64,000 bases of DNA from Skermanella rosea. GTDB taxonomy: Bacteria; Pseudomonadota; Alphaproteobacteria; Azospirillales; Azospirillaceae. This document shows, piece after piece, positions 44,825 to 53,947 of this stretch. How positions within the stretch are numbered: the stretch's first letter is position 1; every line of letters starts with the position of its first letter. Location: positions 548,960-612,959 of the forward strand of contig NZ_CP086112.1 of assembly GCF_016806835.2 (NCBI RefSeq). Reading direction: 5' to 3'. Under the pieces are notes generated by a model. The model saw only the letters and a program-made list of their open reading frames with translations, was not told the origin of the DNA and did not search any database. The position numbers and the translations under genes were made by a program.

Positions 44825-45522
44825 CACAGCACACCGACGGCCAAGACCTGCGCCGCGAGATGGTCGAGACCTGCCGGCAGATGAACGCGACCGGCATCAA
44901 CCAGGGGACGGCCGGCAACCTGTCCGTCCGGTTCGGCGACGGCTTCCTGATCACGCCCTCGTCCCTGCCCTACGACCGGATGCAGCCCGACGACCTGGTC
45001 GAGATGGCGTTCGACGGCACCTATGTGGGCCGCAGGCCGTCGTCGGAATGGCGCTTCCACCGCGACATTCTGCGCCAGCGCACCGACATCGACGTGGTCC
45101 TGCACTGCCACTCCATCTTTGCCACGACGCTGGCCTGCCATCACAGGACGATCCCCAGCTTCCACTACATGACCGGCGTCGCCGGCGGCACCACCATCCG
45201 GTGCGCGAAATACGCGACCTTCGGCACCCAGCAGCTTTCCGACTACGCGCTCGAGGCGCTGGAAGGGCGGCTCGCCTGCCTGCTCGGCCAGCACGGCCAG
45301 ATCTCGCTCGGCAAGACGCTGGAGTCCGCCCTGTGGCTGGCCAACGAGGTCGAGACCCTGTCTCGCATGTATGTCCATGCCCTGACCCTGGGTGACCCGC
45401 CGGTGCTGCCGGACGAGGAGATGGAGCGCGTGATCGAGCAGATGCGCCGCATGAGCTACGGCCAGGCGCCCGACCTGGACGGCATCAACGACGTCGCCCG
45501 CCCGCGCGACGCCGCGTCGTGA
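44821..45522 (+). CDS. Class II aldolase (L-fuculose-phosphate aldolase type)
   Basis: A 233-residue zinc aldolase or epimerase of the FucA/AraD family. NQGTAGNLSVRFGDGFLITP is the N-terminal substrate loop. Zinc ligands are the two His in VLHCHSIF and the His in LGQHGQIS, with a Glu in SSEWRFH as the likely catalytic acid. It would split a ketose 1-phosphate into DHAP and an aldehyde. Overlap with the FGGY kinase supports a joint step. A hairpin follows about 90 nt downstream. Confidence 0.9.
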   Translation: MTQHTDGQDLRREMVETCRQMNATGINQGTAGNLSVRFGDGFLITPSSLPYDRMQPDDLVEMAFDGTYVGRRPSSEWRFHRDILRQRTDIDVVLHCHSIFATTLACHHRTIPSFHYMTGVAGGTTIRCAKYATFGTQQLSDYALEALEGRLACLLGQHGQISLGKTLESALWLANEVETLSRMYVHALTLGDPPVLPDEEMERVIEQMRRMSYGQAPDLDGINDVARPRDAAS

Positions 45523-45610
45523 AAGCACGAATTCATCAAGGATCGGGCAATATTTGATCTTTATATAGGGGTATAACGCGGACGCGCACCCGAGGGCCCG
45601 GGTCCCGCCG

Positions 45611-45629
45611 GGGCCGGCTTCGCCGGCCC
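45611..45629 (+). terminator. Hairpin between aldolase and pseudokinase genes
   Basis: A perfect 8-bp stem, gggccggc/gccggccc, with a ttc loop lies 90 nt past the aldolase stop and 30 nt before the next start, followed by a short ctttcg. It may end the operon or attenuate the pseudokinase gene. Just upstream, 45535-45580 is AT-rich and may hold a promoter. Confidence 0.5.
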
Positions 45630-45659
45630 GCACGGGCTTTCGAGAGGGGGATTCAGGGC

Positions 45660-47003
45660 GTGAGGAACGAGAACAGCGCGTGCATCGCCGTCTTCGAGGT
45701 CGGATCGACGGACGTGAGGCTGAGTGTCGCGACCCGCCGCGGCACCATCCTGGAGACGGTCTCCGCCCCCAACCCGGCCCAGGACGGTCCGCCCTACCGG
45801 CACTACGACCTGACGGGGCTGGAGTCGTGGCTGCTGGACGGCCTGCGCGACGCGGCGGCCCGCCACGTGCTCGGGGCTTTCGTCGCCTGCGGCGCCGGCG
45901 GGGTGCTTGTGACCGAGGACGGCCCCGCCGCCCCGATGATCGATCCCGGCCAGCCGCTGCCCGCCGAGATCGGGCGAGCCTATGCCGACATGGTTGGCCC
46001 CCCGGGGGATCGCGGCGGTCCCGCCTTGCCGGAAGCGATTCCCTTCGCCGGCCAGTTGCTGTGGCTGGAGCACGAGTTCCCCGAGGCCTTCGGCCGGGCT
46101 CGCTGGTTCCTCGGCCTGCCGCAATACTGGGCGTGGCGGCTGAGCGGGGCCGCCGTCTCCGAAGTCACGGTCCTGGGCGCCCAGTCGAACCTTTGGAACG
46201 TGCGGGAGCGGCGATTCACCGCCGTCGCCCGGGCGCAGGCCTGGGACCGGCTGATCCCGCCCATGGCGCCCGCCTGGGCGCCGGCCGGGCGCCTACGGCC
46301 CGAACTGGCCCAGCGCCTCGGGCTTCCGGCCGACCTGGACGTGCTGGCCGGACTGCACCGCGCCAGCGCCAACTTCTACCGCTACCAGGCGGCCGGCCAC
46401 GCCGGCATCGCCGTGGTCTCCGCGGGCCAGGGTTTCCTGGGGCTTGCCGACACTCCCGCCCCCGATGGCCAGGGCGGGGAGCGCGGCTTCACCTGCGCCG
46501 ACGTGGAGGGCCGGCCGCTGGCCGGGGCGCCGGTGCCGGCCTGGCGCGAGGTTCCGCGGGCTGCCGGGCGGGCGGCCGACCTCACCGTGGCCAACCGCCT
46601 GATCGAGGCCGGCGTCCTGCCCTCCCCCGGAGCCGGCGGAACACCCGCGGAAAAGCGTGCCCTGGAGGTCATCCGCGCCGCCCTCCTGACCGATGGGTGC
46701 CTGGATGCCCTGGGCAGCGACGGTCTGGCGGTGCTCGACGGTACCCTGGCGCACGATCCGCTCTATTCCGGCCTCGTGTCGTGCCTGCGCCGCTCGCGCC
46801 ACCCGGATGGCCAGACGCTGCTCAATACCGACGCCCGGGGGTCCGCCGCCGGTGCGGCGCTGCTGGCGGACCATGTCCGCCGGGCGGCCCCCGTCCCCAT
46901 CTCCCTGGAAAAGCCGCCGTCGCTGCATGTGCCGGGGCTGCGCGCCTACCGGTCGCGCTGGCTGGACCACCGGAGCACCGCCGATCAGCCCCAGTGCCGG
47001 TAG
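45660..47003 (+). CDS. FGGY kinase paralogue lacking catalytic residues (probable pseudokinase)
   Basis: An intact 447-residue frame that aligns along its whole length with the kinase at 43355 (LGLPQYWAWRLSGAAVSEVT is identical, as is SANFYRYQAAGH). The active site is lost. FDIGKTNVK has become FEVGSTDVR (Asp18 to Glu13, Lys21 to Ser16, Lys25 to Arg20), the catalytic Asp241 is Arg234 in GLHRASANFY, and STGTW is SAGQG. A glycine-rich loop is shortened, and about 30 residues before the C-terminal ATPase half are gone. The region before the GTG start also resembles that of the parent (ggattcagggcgtga versus gaattcagagcgtga), so the copy includes the ribosome binding site. Either a non-catalytic regulatory protein or an early pseudogene without stops. 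Confidence 0.85.
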   Translation: MRNENSACIAVFEVGSTDVRLSVATRRGTILETVSAPNPAQDGPPYRHYDLTGLESWLLDGLRDAAARHVLGAFVACGAGGVLVTEDGPAAPMIDPGQPLPAEIGRAYADMVGPPGDRGGPALPEAIPFAGQLLWLEHEFPEAFGRARWFLGLPQYWAWRLSGAAVSEVTVLGAQSNLWNVRERRFTAVARAQAWDRLIPPMAPAWAPAGRLRPELAQRLGLPADLDVLAGLHRASANFYRYQAAGHAGIAVVSAGQGFLGLADTPAPDGQGGERGFTCADVEGRPLAGAPVPAWREVPRAAGRAADLTVANRLIEAGVLPSPGAGGTPAEKRALEVIRAALLTDGCLDALGSDGLAVLDGTLAHDPLYSGLVSCLRRSRHPDGQTLLNTDARGSAAGAALLADHVRRAAPVPISLEKPPSLHVPGLRAYRSRWLDHRSTADQPQCR

Positions 47004-47763
47004 CTGAGAGAGCGATGTAATCGCGATATCCTTCGAGGCCGGGAACAGTTGCGGCCCGTTCCGGTTGTTTCAAGAGGTAAACGGCGGCCGACCGGCAGAA
47101 TACCAAAAAAATACCGGAAACATCCCGTCCGCCCTACCGAAATCTCAACTCTGCCATAACCGAAGTCTCACTTTTGTCGAATTTCCAAACGGGTTTTTTG
47201 CGCAGGCATCACGGCCAAATGCCTGTAATTTGCGGTCAAGTTAACTCGCCGACAAGAAAACACCCCTACTGTCATGAGTTCAGCGAAGGCTTTCCAGTAA
47301 TACACTGGGAAGGCATGTGAAATTCTGCGAAACGTAGTGCGCAGACGTTGGTCCTGCGCGAATTCAACGAAGGTGAGGTTATGATGGCTTTATTCTAGCC
47401 TTGTTCCAGGTCGACTGATTTCCAGTGCCGATCATCGGATCGATGGTCATCAACGGTCCGCGACCCCGTCGCGTACCCGGCCCGAAAACCCCACCAGACG
47501 AATGTCTCCGATCGGCGCGAAAATCCAACTATCTTGCGCCTGAATTCGAGAGATCCCACCGAAATCCCGACCCGTATCCAGACCATTGGATGAAACGGAG
47601 GAACACCCGCGCGCTCTTCACTGAGGACAGCACTTACCAGAGAGCGCAAAACCGTTTTTTATCACAGCCGGGGTAAAGATGGATTAAGGATTGACTGCAA
47701 TAGTCCCAAGTAATGCAGCCGAAACTGCGCCAACTCACCCTACACAGATAAAGAGACTCCAAG
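47004..47763. other. Gene-free 760-nt leader region before the RTX beta-helix gene
   Basis: It is AT-richer than its surroundings and probably contains the promoter of the beta-helix gene. A tiny frame at 47381-47398 (five codons, MMALF) has GGTGAGG just upstream and could be a leader peptide. An 83-codon frame at 47425-47676 has no ribosome binding site and no coding character. Confidence 0.5.
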
Positions 47764-49524
47764 ATGCCCACAGCCCGCAAAGTCGCCGATATTTTTTCTG
47801 GATTCAACCCCTCCAAAGTCATTTGGGTTTCTAATAAAGGCAACAACTCCGGCAACGGTTCCGAAGGCTCTCCGCTCAAGACCATCCAGGCCGCGATCAA
47901 CAAGGCCGATCCCGGCACGATGATCAAGGTCAAGGCCGGAACCTACAACGAAAACATCAAGCTGAGCGGCCTGCACGGGACCGAGGACAAGCCGATCGTC
48001 CTCGAATCGGTCGACGGCAAGGGTGCCGCCAAGATCGTCGGCGGATCGGGCAATGCCACGGTCACCGCGAACGGCATCAGCAACGTCGCCATCAAGGACT
48101 TCCACGTCGTCTCCAACACCAAAAGCGGCGACATCGGCGGCTTCAAGATCTGGGGCCCGTGGAAGAATCCGCCCCACAACCTGCTGATCGAGGGCAACAC
48201 CATCACCGGCAAGGGCCAGGACGGCTTCAAGCTGTTCCAGGGCGCCAACAACGTGCTGGTGACGAACAACACGATCGACGGCAACTGGCGCCAGGAAGCC
48301 ATCGACAACGTCTCGGTCAAGAACGTCGTCTATGCCAACAACACCATCAAGGGCGAGGCTAAGTACACCGGGATCACGCTGAAGGCCGGCTCGCAGAACG
48401 TCGAGGTCGCCAACAACCTGTTCGACATCGACACCGCGATCGGCATCAAGGTCGGCGGCGTCGGCAGCTCGCGCTTCAACCGCGAGTTCCCGGACGAGTG
48501 GAAGGGCTTCGAGGCCAAGAACGTCCACGTCCACCACAACGTCGTGACCGCCAAGATCGACGGCAAGAGCCTGCATTTCACCGGCGCCAACGGCAACCTG
48601 GTCGAGGACAACTCGTTCAGCGACCCGGTCGGCTCGTCGGCGCACAAGCAGAAGGGGCACTTCACCTATAACTCCTTCAACAACAAGGTGATCGACAACA
48701 GCGTCGCCAGCTCGAACTTCTTCAAGCCGGAGGCCGGCCAGTCCTCGGGCTTCGTCGTCTCGGGCAACAAGGTCGGCGGCACCAAGCCGGCGGCCGGCAG
48801 CGGCGTCAAGGCGGAGTCCGGTTCCGCGGCCGACGGTGCCCTGGCCCCCGCGCCCGAGGACACCGGCACCGGCAAGCCGGCCGACAAGGACACCGGCGCC
48901 TGGGCGGAGAGCGCGGAGCCTACCAAGACCATCGCCGGGACCAGCGGCGCCAACACCCTGAATGGCACCAAGGGCAACGACAGGATCGACGGCAAGGCCG
49001 GCGCCGACAAGATGATCGGCGGCAACGGCGACGACACCTACGTGGTCGACACCGCGAAGGACAAGGTCGTCGAGAAGGGTAACGGCGGAATCGACACCGT
49101 CCTGAGCAGCGCCCCCGACTTCAAGCTGCCCGCCCATGTGGAGAACCTGACCTTCACCGGCTCCGGCGAGGCTTCGCTGACCGGCAACGGTCTGGGCAAC
49201 ATCATCCAGGGTGGTGACGGCGACGACGTCATCGACGGCAAGGGCGGCGACGACCTGCTGTTCGGCGGTGCCGGCCGCGACGCCTTCGTGTTCGAGAAGG
49301 GCCACGGCAGCGACACCATCGCCGACTTCAAGCCGGCCTCCGACGGCGACACCATCGACCTGAAGGGGCTCAAGCTCGAAGACTTCGGCGACGTCAAGGA
49401 GGCCATGACGCAGAAGGGCGACAATGTCGAGATCGACCTCGGCGGCGGCGAGACCCTGACGCTCCTGGGCGTCAAGACCTCCGCCCTGGCGGCCGGCAAC
49501 TTCCAGTTCGACGGCCACTCCTGA
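47764..49524 (+). CDS. Right-handed parallel beta-helix protein with C-terminal RTX calcium-binding repeats, type I secreted
   Basis: A 586-residue extracellular protein. Residues about 20-340 are a parallel beta-helix of the polysaccharide lyase/C5-epimerase type (GSPLKTIQAAINKADPGTMI, then repeated GNTITG, NNTIDG and NNLFD turns). A low-complexity Ala/Gly/Pro linker (about 340-395) leads to RTX nonapeptides (about 395-530: NGTKGNDRIDGKAGADKM, GGDGDDVIDGKGGDD). There is no N-terminal signal; the RTX block and C-terminus mark it for a type I secretion system, whose genes are not in the window. It may cleave, epimerise or bind an exopolysaccharide. The beta-helix is homologous to the Sec-exported protein at 52455-53642. 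Confidence 0.88.
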   Translation: MPTARKVADIFSGFNPSKVIWVSNKGNNSGNGSEGSPLKTIQAAINKADPGTMIKVKAGTYNENIKLSGLHGTEDKPIVLESVDGKGAAKIVGGSGNATVTANGISNVAIKDFHVVSNTKSGDIGGFKIWGPWKNPPHNLLIEGNTITGKGQDGFKLFQGANNVLVTNNTIDGNWRQEAIDNVSVKNVVYANNTIKGEAKYTGITLKAGSQNVEVANNLFDIDTAIGIKVGGVGSSRFNREFPDEWKGFEAKNVHVHHNVVTAKIDGKSLHFTGANGNLVEDNSFSDPVGSSAHKQKGHFTYNSFNNKVIDNSVASSNFFKPEAGQSSGFVVSGNKVGGTKPAAGSGVKAESGSAADGALAPAPEDTGTGKPADKDTGAWAESAEPTKTIAGTSGANTLNGTKGNDRIDGKAGADKMIGGNGDDTYVVDTAKDKVVEKGNGGIDTVLSSAPDFKLPAHVENLTFTGSGEASLTGNGLGNIIQGGDGDDVIDGKGGDDLLFGGAGRDAFVFEKGHGSDTIADFKPASDGDTIDLKGLKLEDFGDVKEAMTQKGDNVEIDLGGGETLTLLGVKTSALAAGNFQFDGHS

Positions 49525-49533
49525 GCGCAAGTC

Positions 49534-49562
49534 GGGAGGGGGGCGCCTCGGCGCCCCCTCCC
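49534..49562. terminator. Bidirectional terminator between the RTX beta-helix gene and cysNC
   Basis: The arms gggaggggggcgcc and ggcgccccctccc pair with one bulged G and a 2-nt loop, 10 nt past the beta-helix stop and just before the cysNC stop on the other strand. Confidence 0.7.
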
Positions 49563-49566
49563 TGCC

Positions 49567-51474
49567 TCAGGCGACGTCGCTCGTCCGCAGGGCGATGTGG
49601 GCCTCGACATAGGTCATGATGTCCTCCAGGCACTCCTCGACGCTGCGCCGGGAGGTATCGACGACCAGCTCCGGCGACTCGGGCGGCTCGTAGGGCGCCG
49701 AGATGCCGGTGAACTCCGGGATCACGCCCGCCCGGGCCTTGCGGTAGAGGCCCTTGGGGTCCCGCTGTTCGCAGACCGACAGGTCCGCCTTGATGTAGAT
49801 CTCGTGGAACGCCGATCCCGCCGCCTTGCGCACCCGCTCGCGGTCGGCCCGGTAGGGCGAGATGAAGGACGTGATCACGATCAGCCCCGCGTTGGCGAAC
49901 AGCGAGGCGACCTCCCCGACCCGCCGGATGTTCTCGGCCCGGTCGGCCGGGGCGAATCCCAGGTCGGAGTTCAGGCCGTGGCGGACATTGTCGCCGTCCA
50001 GCACATAGGTCTGGAAACCCCGCTGGAACAGCCGCTGCTCGGCCCGCATGGCGAGCGTGGACTTGCCCGCCCCCGACAGCCCCGTGAACCAGATGACGGC
50101 CCCGTGGTGGCCGTTCCGCCAGGCCCGCGCCGTCGCGTTCAGCAGGTGGTCGACCTCCTGGATGTTGGTCGACTTGACGGTCAGAAGCTGGCGCTGGTCG
50201 GGATATCCCCGCATGTTGATGACGCCGGCCGCGACCGTGTCGAACCCGTCCACCAGCACGCAGCGCCCGGTGGCGGGATTGGCCGAATGCTCGTCGAGCG
50301 CCAGCATCTCGCGCGAGCGGAGCGTCACCTCGCACACCTCGTTGGTCCTGACCTGGTCGGCGTCGCCGCCGCCGAGCGTCTGGGTATCGACGACCCGGTC
50401 GATCGACTGGACGGTCACGGCGGCCCGGTCGGTCCCCAGCTTCAGCGTCAGGGCCTGGCCGGGGAGCAGCGGCTTCCGGCCGATCCAGAACAGGCTGGCG
50501 CGGAACACGTTGGTCAGGACCGGCGCATGGTCGGCGTGGCTGGCCACGTCGCCGCGCTCGACGAACAGCGGCTCGTCCAGGGTGATGCCGACGGTCTGAC
50601 CGGCCTTCACTTCGACCGGGGCCTCGCCCGGCCCCCAGTGCTCGATGGTGGCGATCCGCGCCGTCCGGTTGGCCGGCGAGAACAGGATCTGGTCGCCGGC
50701 CCGCAGCACGCCGGTCTCGACCCGCCCGACCAGGATCCGCCTGTGGTCGAACTTGTAGACGTCCTGGATCGGCAGCCGCAGCGGCCGGTCCACGGGGGCG
50801 GCGCTCGGCTCGAACCGGTCCAGCGCCTCCAGCAGGGTCGGCCCCTCGTACCAGGGCATCGCAGCGGCCCGACCAGCCAGGTTCTCGCCGTGCCGGGCGG
50901 AGACCGGGACCACCGCCGACGCGCGCAGCCCCAGGTCGCGCAGGAAATCCTCGACCGAGCGGCGGACCTCGTCGAACCGGGCGGCGTCGTGGTCCACCAG
51001 GTCCATCTTGTTCACCGCGACGACGACCTGGCGCAGGCCCAGCAGGTTCAGCAGATAGGCGTGGCGGCGCGACTGCTCGCGCATGCCCTCGGACGCGTCC
51101 ACCACCAGCGCGGCGGCGTCGGCCGACGCGGCGCCGCTGACCATGTTGCGCAGGAACTCCCGGTGACCGGGGGCGTCGATGATCACGCAGTCGCGGCGCG
51201 GCGTGCGCAGCCAGATCTGGGTGATGTCGATGGTCACCGCCTGGTCGCGCTCGGCCTGGAGGGCGTCCAGCACGAACGACCATTCCAGCGGCATGCCGCG
51301 CTTCTCGCTGACCGCCTTCAGCTCCTCCAGCTTGCCGTCGGGCAGCGAGCCGGTGTCGTGGAGCAGGCGGCCGATCAGCGTCGACTTGCCATGGTCGACG
51401 TGGCCGACCACCACGAGCCGGAGATCGGCCGGGCGGAAGCGGGTGGGCTGTGCCTGTTCGGTTGTCTCAGCCAT
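49567..51474 (-). CDS. cysNC: Bifunctional sulfate adenylyltransferase subunit 1/adenylylsulfate kinase (CysN-CysC fusion, NodQ-like)
   Basis: A 635-residue fusion. The N-terminal part (about 1-440) is the GTPase subunit of ATP sulfurylase: [19 protein letters not shown] (P-loop), DAPGHREF and NKMDLVD. The C-terminal part (about 445-630) is APS kinase with [13 protein letters not shown] and [18 protein letters not shown]. With CysD it turns sulfate and ATP into APS and then PAPS, the sulfuryl donor. The fused form is that of rhizobial NodQ, used for sulfating polysaccharides or Nod factors. It starts 6 nt after cysD. No cysH or cysI is nearby, which points to PAPS supply for sulfation rather than cysteine synthesis. 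Confidence 0.95.
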   Translation of the reverse strand: MAETTEQAQPTRFRPADLRLVVVGHVDHGKSTLIGRLLHDTGSLPDGKLEELKAVSEKRGMPLEWSFVLDALQAERDQAVTIDITQIWLRTPRRDCVIIDAPGHREFLRNMVSGAASADAAALVVDASEGMREQSRRHAYLLNLLGLRQVVVAVNKMDLVDHDAARFDEVRRSVEDFLRDLGLRASAVVPVSARHGENLAGRAAAMPWYEGPTLLEALDRFEPSAAPVDRPLRLPIQDVYKFDHRRILVGRVETGVLRAGDQILFSPANRTARIATIEHWGPGEAPVEVKAGQTVGITLDEPLFVERGDVASHADHAPVLTNVFRASLFWIGRKPLLPGQALTLKLGTDRAAVTVQSIDRVVDTQTLGGGDADQVRTNEVCEVTLRSREMLALDEHSANPATGRCVLVDGFDTVAAGVINMRGYPDQRQLLTVKSTNIQEVDHLLNATARAWRNGHHGAVIWFTGLSGAGKSTLAMRAEQRLFQRGFQTYVLDGDNVRHGLNSDLGFAPADRAENIRRVGEVASLFANAGLIVITSFISPYRADRERVRKAAGSAFHEIYIKADLSVCEQRDPKGLYRKARAGVIPEFTGISAPYEPPESPELVVDTSRRSVEECLEDIMTYVEAHIALRTSDVA

Positions 51475-51480
51475 CTTGCC

Positions 51481-52278
51481 TCACAGATATCCGCTGCTGC
51501 GCAGGCGCTCGAAGGCGTCCTCCGCCTCGTGGTCCATGGTCCGCCCGGCGCGCTCGGACGTGCGGGTCTCGCTCAGCTCCGCGATGATCTCGTCGATCGT
51601 CGAGGCGGTGCTGTCCACCGGCAGGGTGATGTTCTTCTCCCCCAGGGACCGGTACCGCTTGCCCTCGCGGGCGAAGTACAGCGGCACGATGGGGATTTCC
51701 TCGCGCTTGGAGTATCGCCAGATGTCCAGTTCGGTCCAGTGCAGCAGCGGGTGGATCCGCACATGGGTCCCGTCCGGGAACTCGGTCTTGTACTGGTCCC
51801 ACAGCTCGGGCGGCTGTTCGCGCACGTCCCAGGCGTTGTCGCTCGACCGGGGGCTGAACACGCGCTCCTTGGCGCGGGTCGCCTGCTCGTCACGCCGGAT
51901 GCCGGCGATCAGGCCGCGGAAGCCCAGGCGTTCCGTGACGTTCTTCAGGCCCGCGGTCTTGCGGGCCGCCGATCGGCTGGCCGGGGGGAGGGTCGGGTCC
52001 ATCTCCTCCTCCGGCGGGCACTGCTCGACCACCAGGTCCAGGTTCCAGTCGCGCGCGATCCGATCGCGGAACTCGTAGACCTCCGGCAGTTCCATCCCGG
52101 TGTCGAGCTGGATCACGGGGAACGGCACGCGGCCGAAGAAGGCCTTGCGGGCAAGCCACAGCAGCGCGTTGCTGTCCTTTCCGATCGACCACAGCATGCC
52201 GAGCGGTTCGATGCACGCGAAGGCCTCGCGCAGAATATAGATCGATCGCGCTTCAAGCTGATCCAGATGCGAAGGCAT
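51481..52278 (-). CDS. cysD: Sulfate adenylyltransferase subunit 2 (CysD/NodP-like)
   Basis: A 265-residue ATP pyrophosphatase-type subunit that adenylates sulfate together with the GTPase CysN. The PP-loop is SIGKDSNALLWLARKAFFG; GIRRDEQATRAKER and the ending TSERAGRTMDHE match CysD. It is about 35 residues shorter than E. coli CysD, lacking the loop after the WTELDIW segment, so it belongs to a divergent subgroup. ATG 52278 has AGGAGGAG about 13 nt upstream, and the extra frame beyond looks non-coding. First gene of the cysD-cysNC unit. Confidence 0.93.
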   Translation of the reverse strand: MPSHLDQLEARSIYILREAFACIEPLGMLWSIGKDSNALLWLARKAFFGRVPFPVIQLDTGMELPEVYEFRDRIARDWNLDLVVEQCPPEEEMDPTLPPASRSAARKTAGLKNVTERLGFRGLIAGIRRDEQATRAKERVFSPRSSDNAWDVREQPPELWDQYKTEFPDGTHVRIHPLLHWTELDIWRYSKREEIPIVPLYFAREGKRYRSLGEKNITLPVDSTASTIDEIIAELSETRTSERAGRTMDHEAEDAFERLRSSGYL

Positions 52279-52454
52279 TGTCGAGACAGCTCCTCCTGAA
52301 TGGCACCGGATGCCGGCCGCCGTACCCGGCACGATCGATGCACGCGTCATGATCACCGCAGCCGGACCGTTCAGCCAGGGCGAAACACCATTAACTCAAA
52401 TGGTCGAGGACTTCTGCCGGATGGGCGTGCCGGCCCCGACCGGCCAAGGAGCCC

Positions 52455-53642
52455 TCATTCCGAAGAGGTGAAGGTCCGGGCCAATGTTCCCGCCGGCGAA
52501 GCAGGGCAGACGGCGCGGACCGGGCCGGGCAGCGCCGTCACGCCGGCCCGCACCTTCGGGGCGCCGGTGGCGTTGCCGGCCAGGACGTAGCCCCGGTCCT
52601 GCCCGTCGTCCGGCTCGAAGAAGCTTTCCTTTGCGACCGTGTTGCCGAGGATCTGGTTGTCGTGCGACGGGTAGAGCAGCTTGCCCGGCTGCTCGTGCCG
52701 GCGGGACCGGACCGCCCCGGCCAGGAAATTGTCCTTCAGCACCGACCTGTTGGCCCCGATGAAGGCGACGCTCCGCTCCGGTCGGTCGCCGACGACGTTT
52801 CCGGTGACGGTGATGGCCGACGCCTCGAAGCCTTTCCAGTAGTCTGGAAACTTCCTGTTGAAGCGCGACGTGCCGACGCCGCCCACGTTGATCCCGACGC
52901 CCGAGCGCGAGTCGAACTCGTTGCCGGCCAGCGTGATGTCGCGCGACCCGGCCTTCATGGTGATCGAGGTGTAGCGCGCCGACCCGCGGACCGTGTTGAA
53001 GGCGAACAGCGATCTCTCCACCGAGACGTTGTCCATCCCCTCCTCGCGCCAGTCGCCGTCGATCAGGTTGCCGACCACCTTGATGTCGGCGGCGCCGTTG
53101 AACAGCTTGATCCCGTCGGTCCCGACGCCGGTCACGACGTTGCCGACGATCGCGACGTTGCGGGCCGGCTTCTCCCACGGGCCGGCGATCTTGAAGCCGC
53201 CGAGATCCCCGGCGGAGGTGCCGGAGACGACCTTGAAGCCGTAGATCCCCACGTCGGAGATGCCCCAGGCGCCGATCGCGGGCTTGTCCGGCGCCCCGAC
53301 GATGACGGCGGCGCCGACCCCGCCGGCCGACAGCAGGATCACCGGCCGGTCCGGCGTGCCGCGCAGTCCGGTCAGGTCCAGGGACCCCCGGTAGGTTCCG
53401 GCCTCGACGCTGATCACGGTCCCCGGCTCCGCCCGGTCGATCGCGGCCTGGATCGACTGGCCGGGCGCCACGGTGACGACCCTGGGCCGCGCGATGCAGG
53501 AGGGCGCCTTGGCGACCAGCGCCTGCATCGCCGCCGTCTCGGGTCCGGTCTGGGCGCCGGCGAAGCCCGCCGTGGCGGCGGTTCCCAGCATCGCCAGGGC
53601 GACGGCCCCTCCGGCGGCAAAGAGACGATCGCGACTTTCCAC
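52455..53642 (-). CDS. Sec-exported right-handed parallel beta-helix protein, homologue of the RTX protein
   Basis: A 395-residue exported protein. A Sec signal peptide (about 1-31, ending FAGAQ) is followed by a parallel beta-helix that matches the protein at 47764 strongly: GGFKIAGPWEKPARN, DNVSVERSLFAFNTVRG and VGGVGTSRFNRKFPDYWKG. It has no RTX repeats. GTG 53642 has GGGAGG 6 nt upstream; the alternative ATG at 53726 has AGGAGG directly against it and gives a poor signal peptide. It probably acts on the same polysaccharide in the periplasm. The 176 nt between it and cysD hold no gene. Confidence 0.85.
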   Translation of the reverse strand: MESRDRLFAAGGAVALAMLGTAATAGFAGAQTGPETAAMQALVAKAPSCIARPRVVTVAPGQSIQAAIDRAEPGTVISVEAGTYRGSLDLTGLRGTPDRPVILLSAGGVGAAVIVGAPDKPAIGAWGISDVGIYGFKVVSGTSAGDLGGFKIAGPWEKPARNVAIVGNVVTGVGTDGIKLFNGAADIKVVGNLIDGDWREEGMDNVSVERSLFAFNTVRGSARYTSITMKAGSRDITLAGNEFDSRSGVGINVGGVGTSRFNRKFPDYWKGFEASAITVTGNVVGDRPERSVAFIGANRSVLKDNFLAGAVRSRRHEQPGKLLYPSHDNQILGNTVAKESFFEPDDGQDRGYVLAGNATGAPKVRAGVTALPGPVRAVCPASPAGTLARTFTSSE

Positions 53643-53947
53643 ACGCCACCTCCCGGCCTCTTGGGCCCCGCTTTTCCAGACGCCGATCATAGTCGCAAGC
53701 GACGCGCCCTGGAAAAACTTCTTCATACCTCCTTGGGCGCGTACCGGAAAAGGGTGCCTACAAAGGAGGTTCCGGCGAACCGATAGGCTCGTTCAGCGCC
53801 TATACGCTTGATAAATTTGCCTTCTAAGCGAAATGCACGACAATAATCGGACGGGAAGATCCAGGGCGCTTCTTCCCTCCGCCTTAAGTAGTCCTGCTTC
53901 GGGCGTAACGCTAAGCGCTGTTCTGCTCAGGCAAGGTGAGTGCAGGC
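53643..53947. other. Divergent promoter region, no gene
   Basis: About 300 nt between the divergent beta-helix and sulfotransferase genes. An unused AGGAGG at 53727-53735 lies here. I see no repeats or operators. Confidence 0.4.

Noticed and set aside
47425..47676. 83-codon frame in the leader of the RTX gene
   Set aside because: No ribosome binding site, no hydrophobic or conserved pattern, and Arg/Pro-rich composition typical of chance frames.
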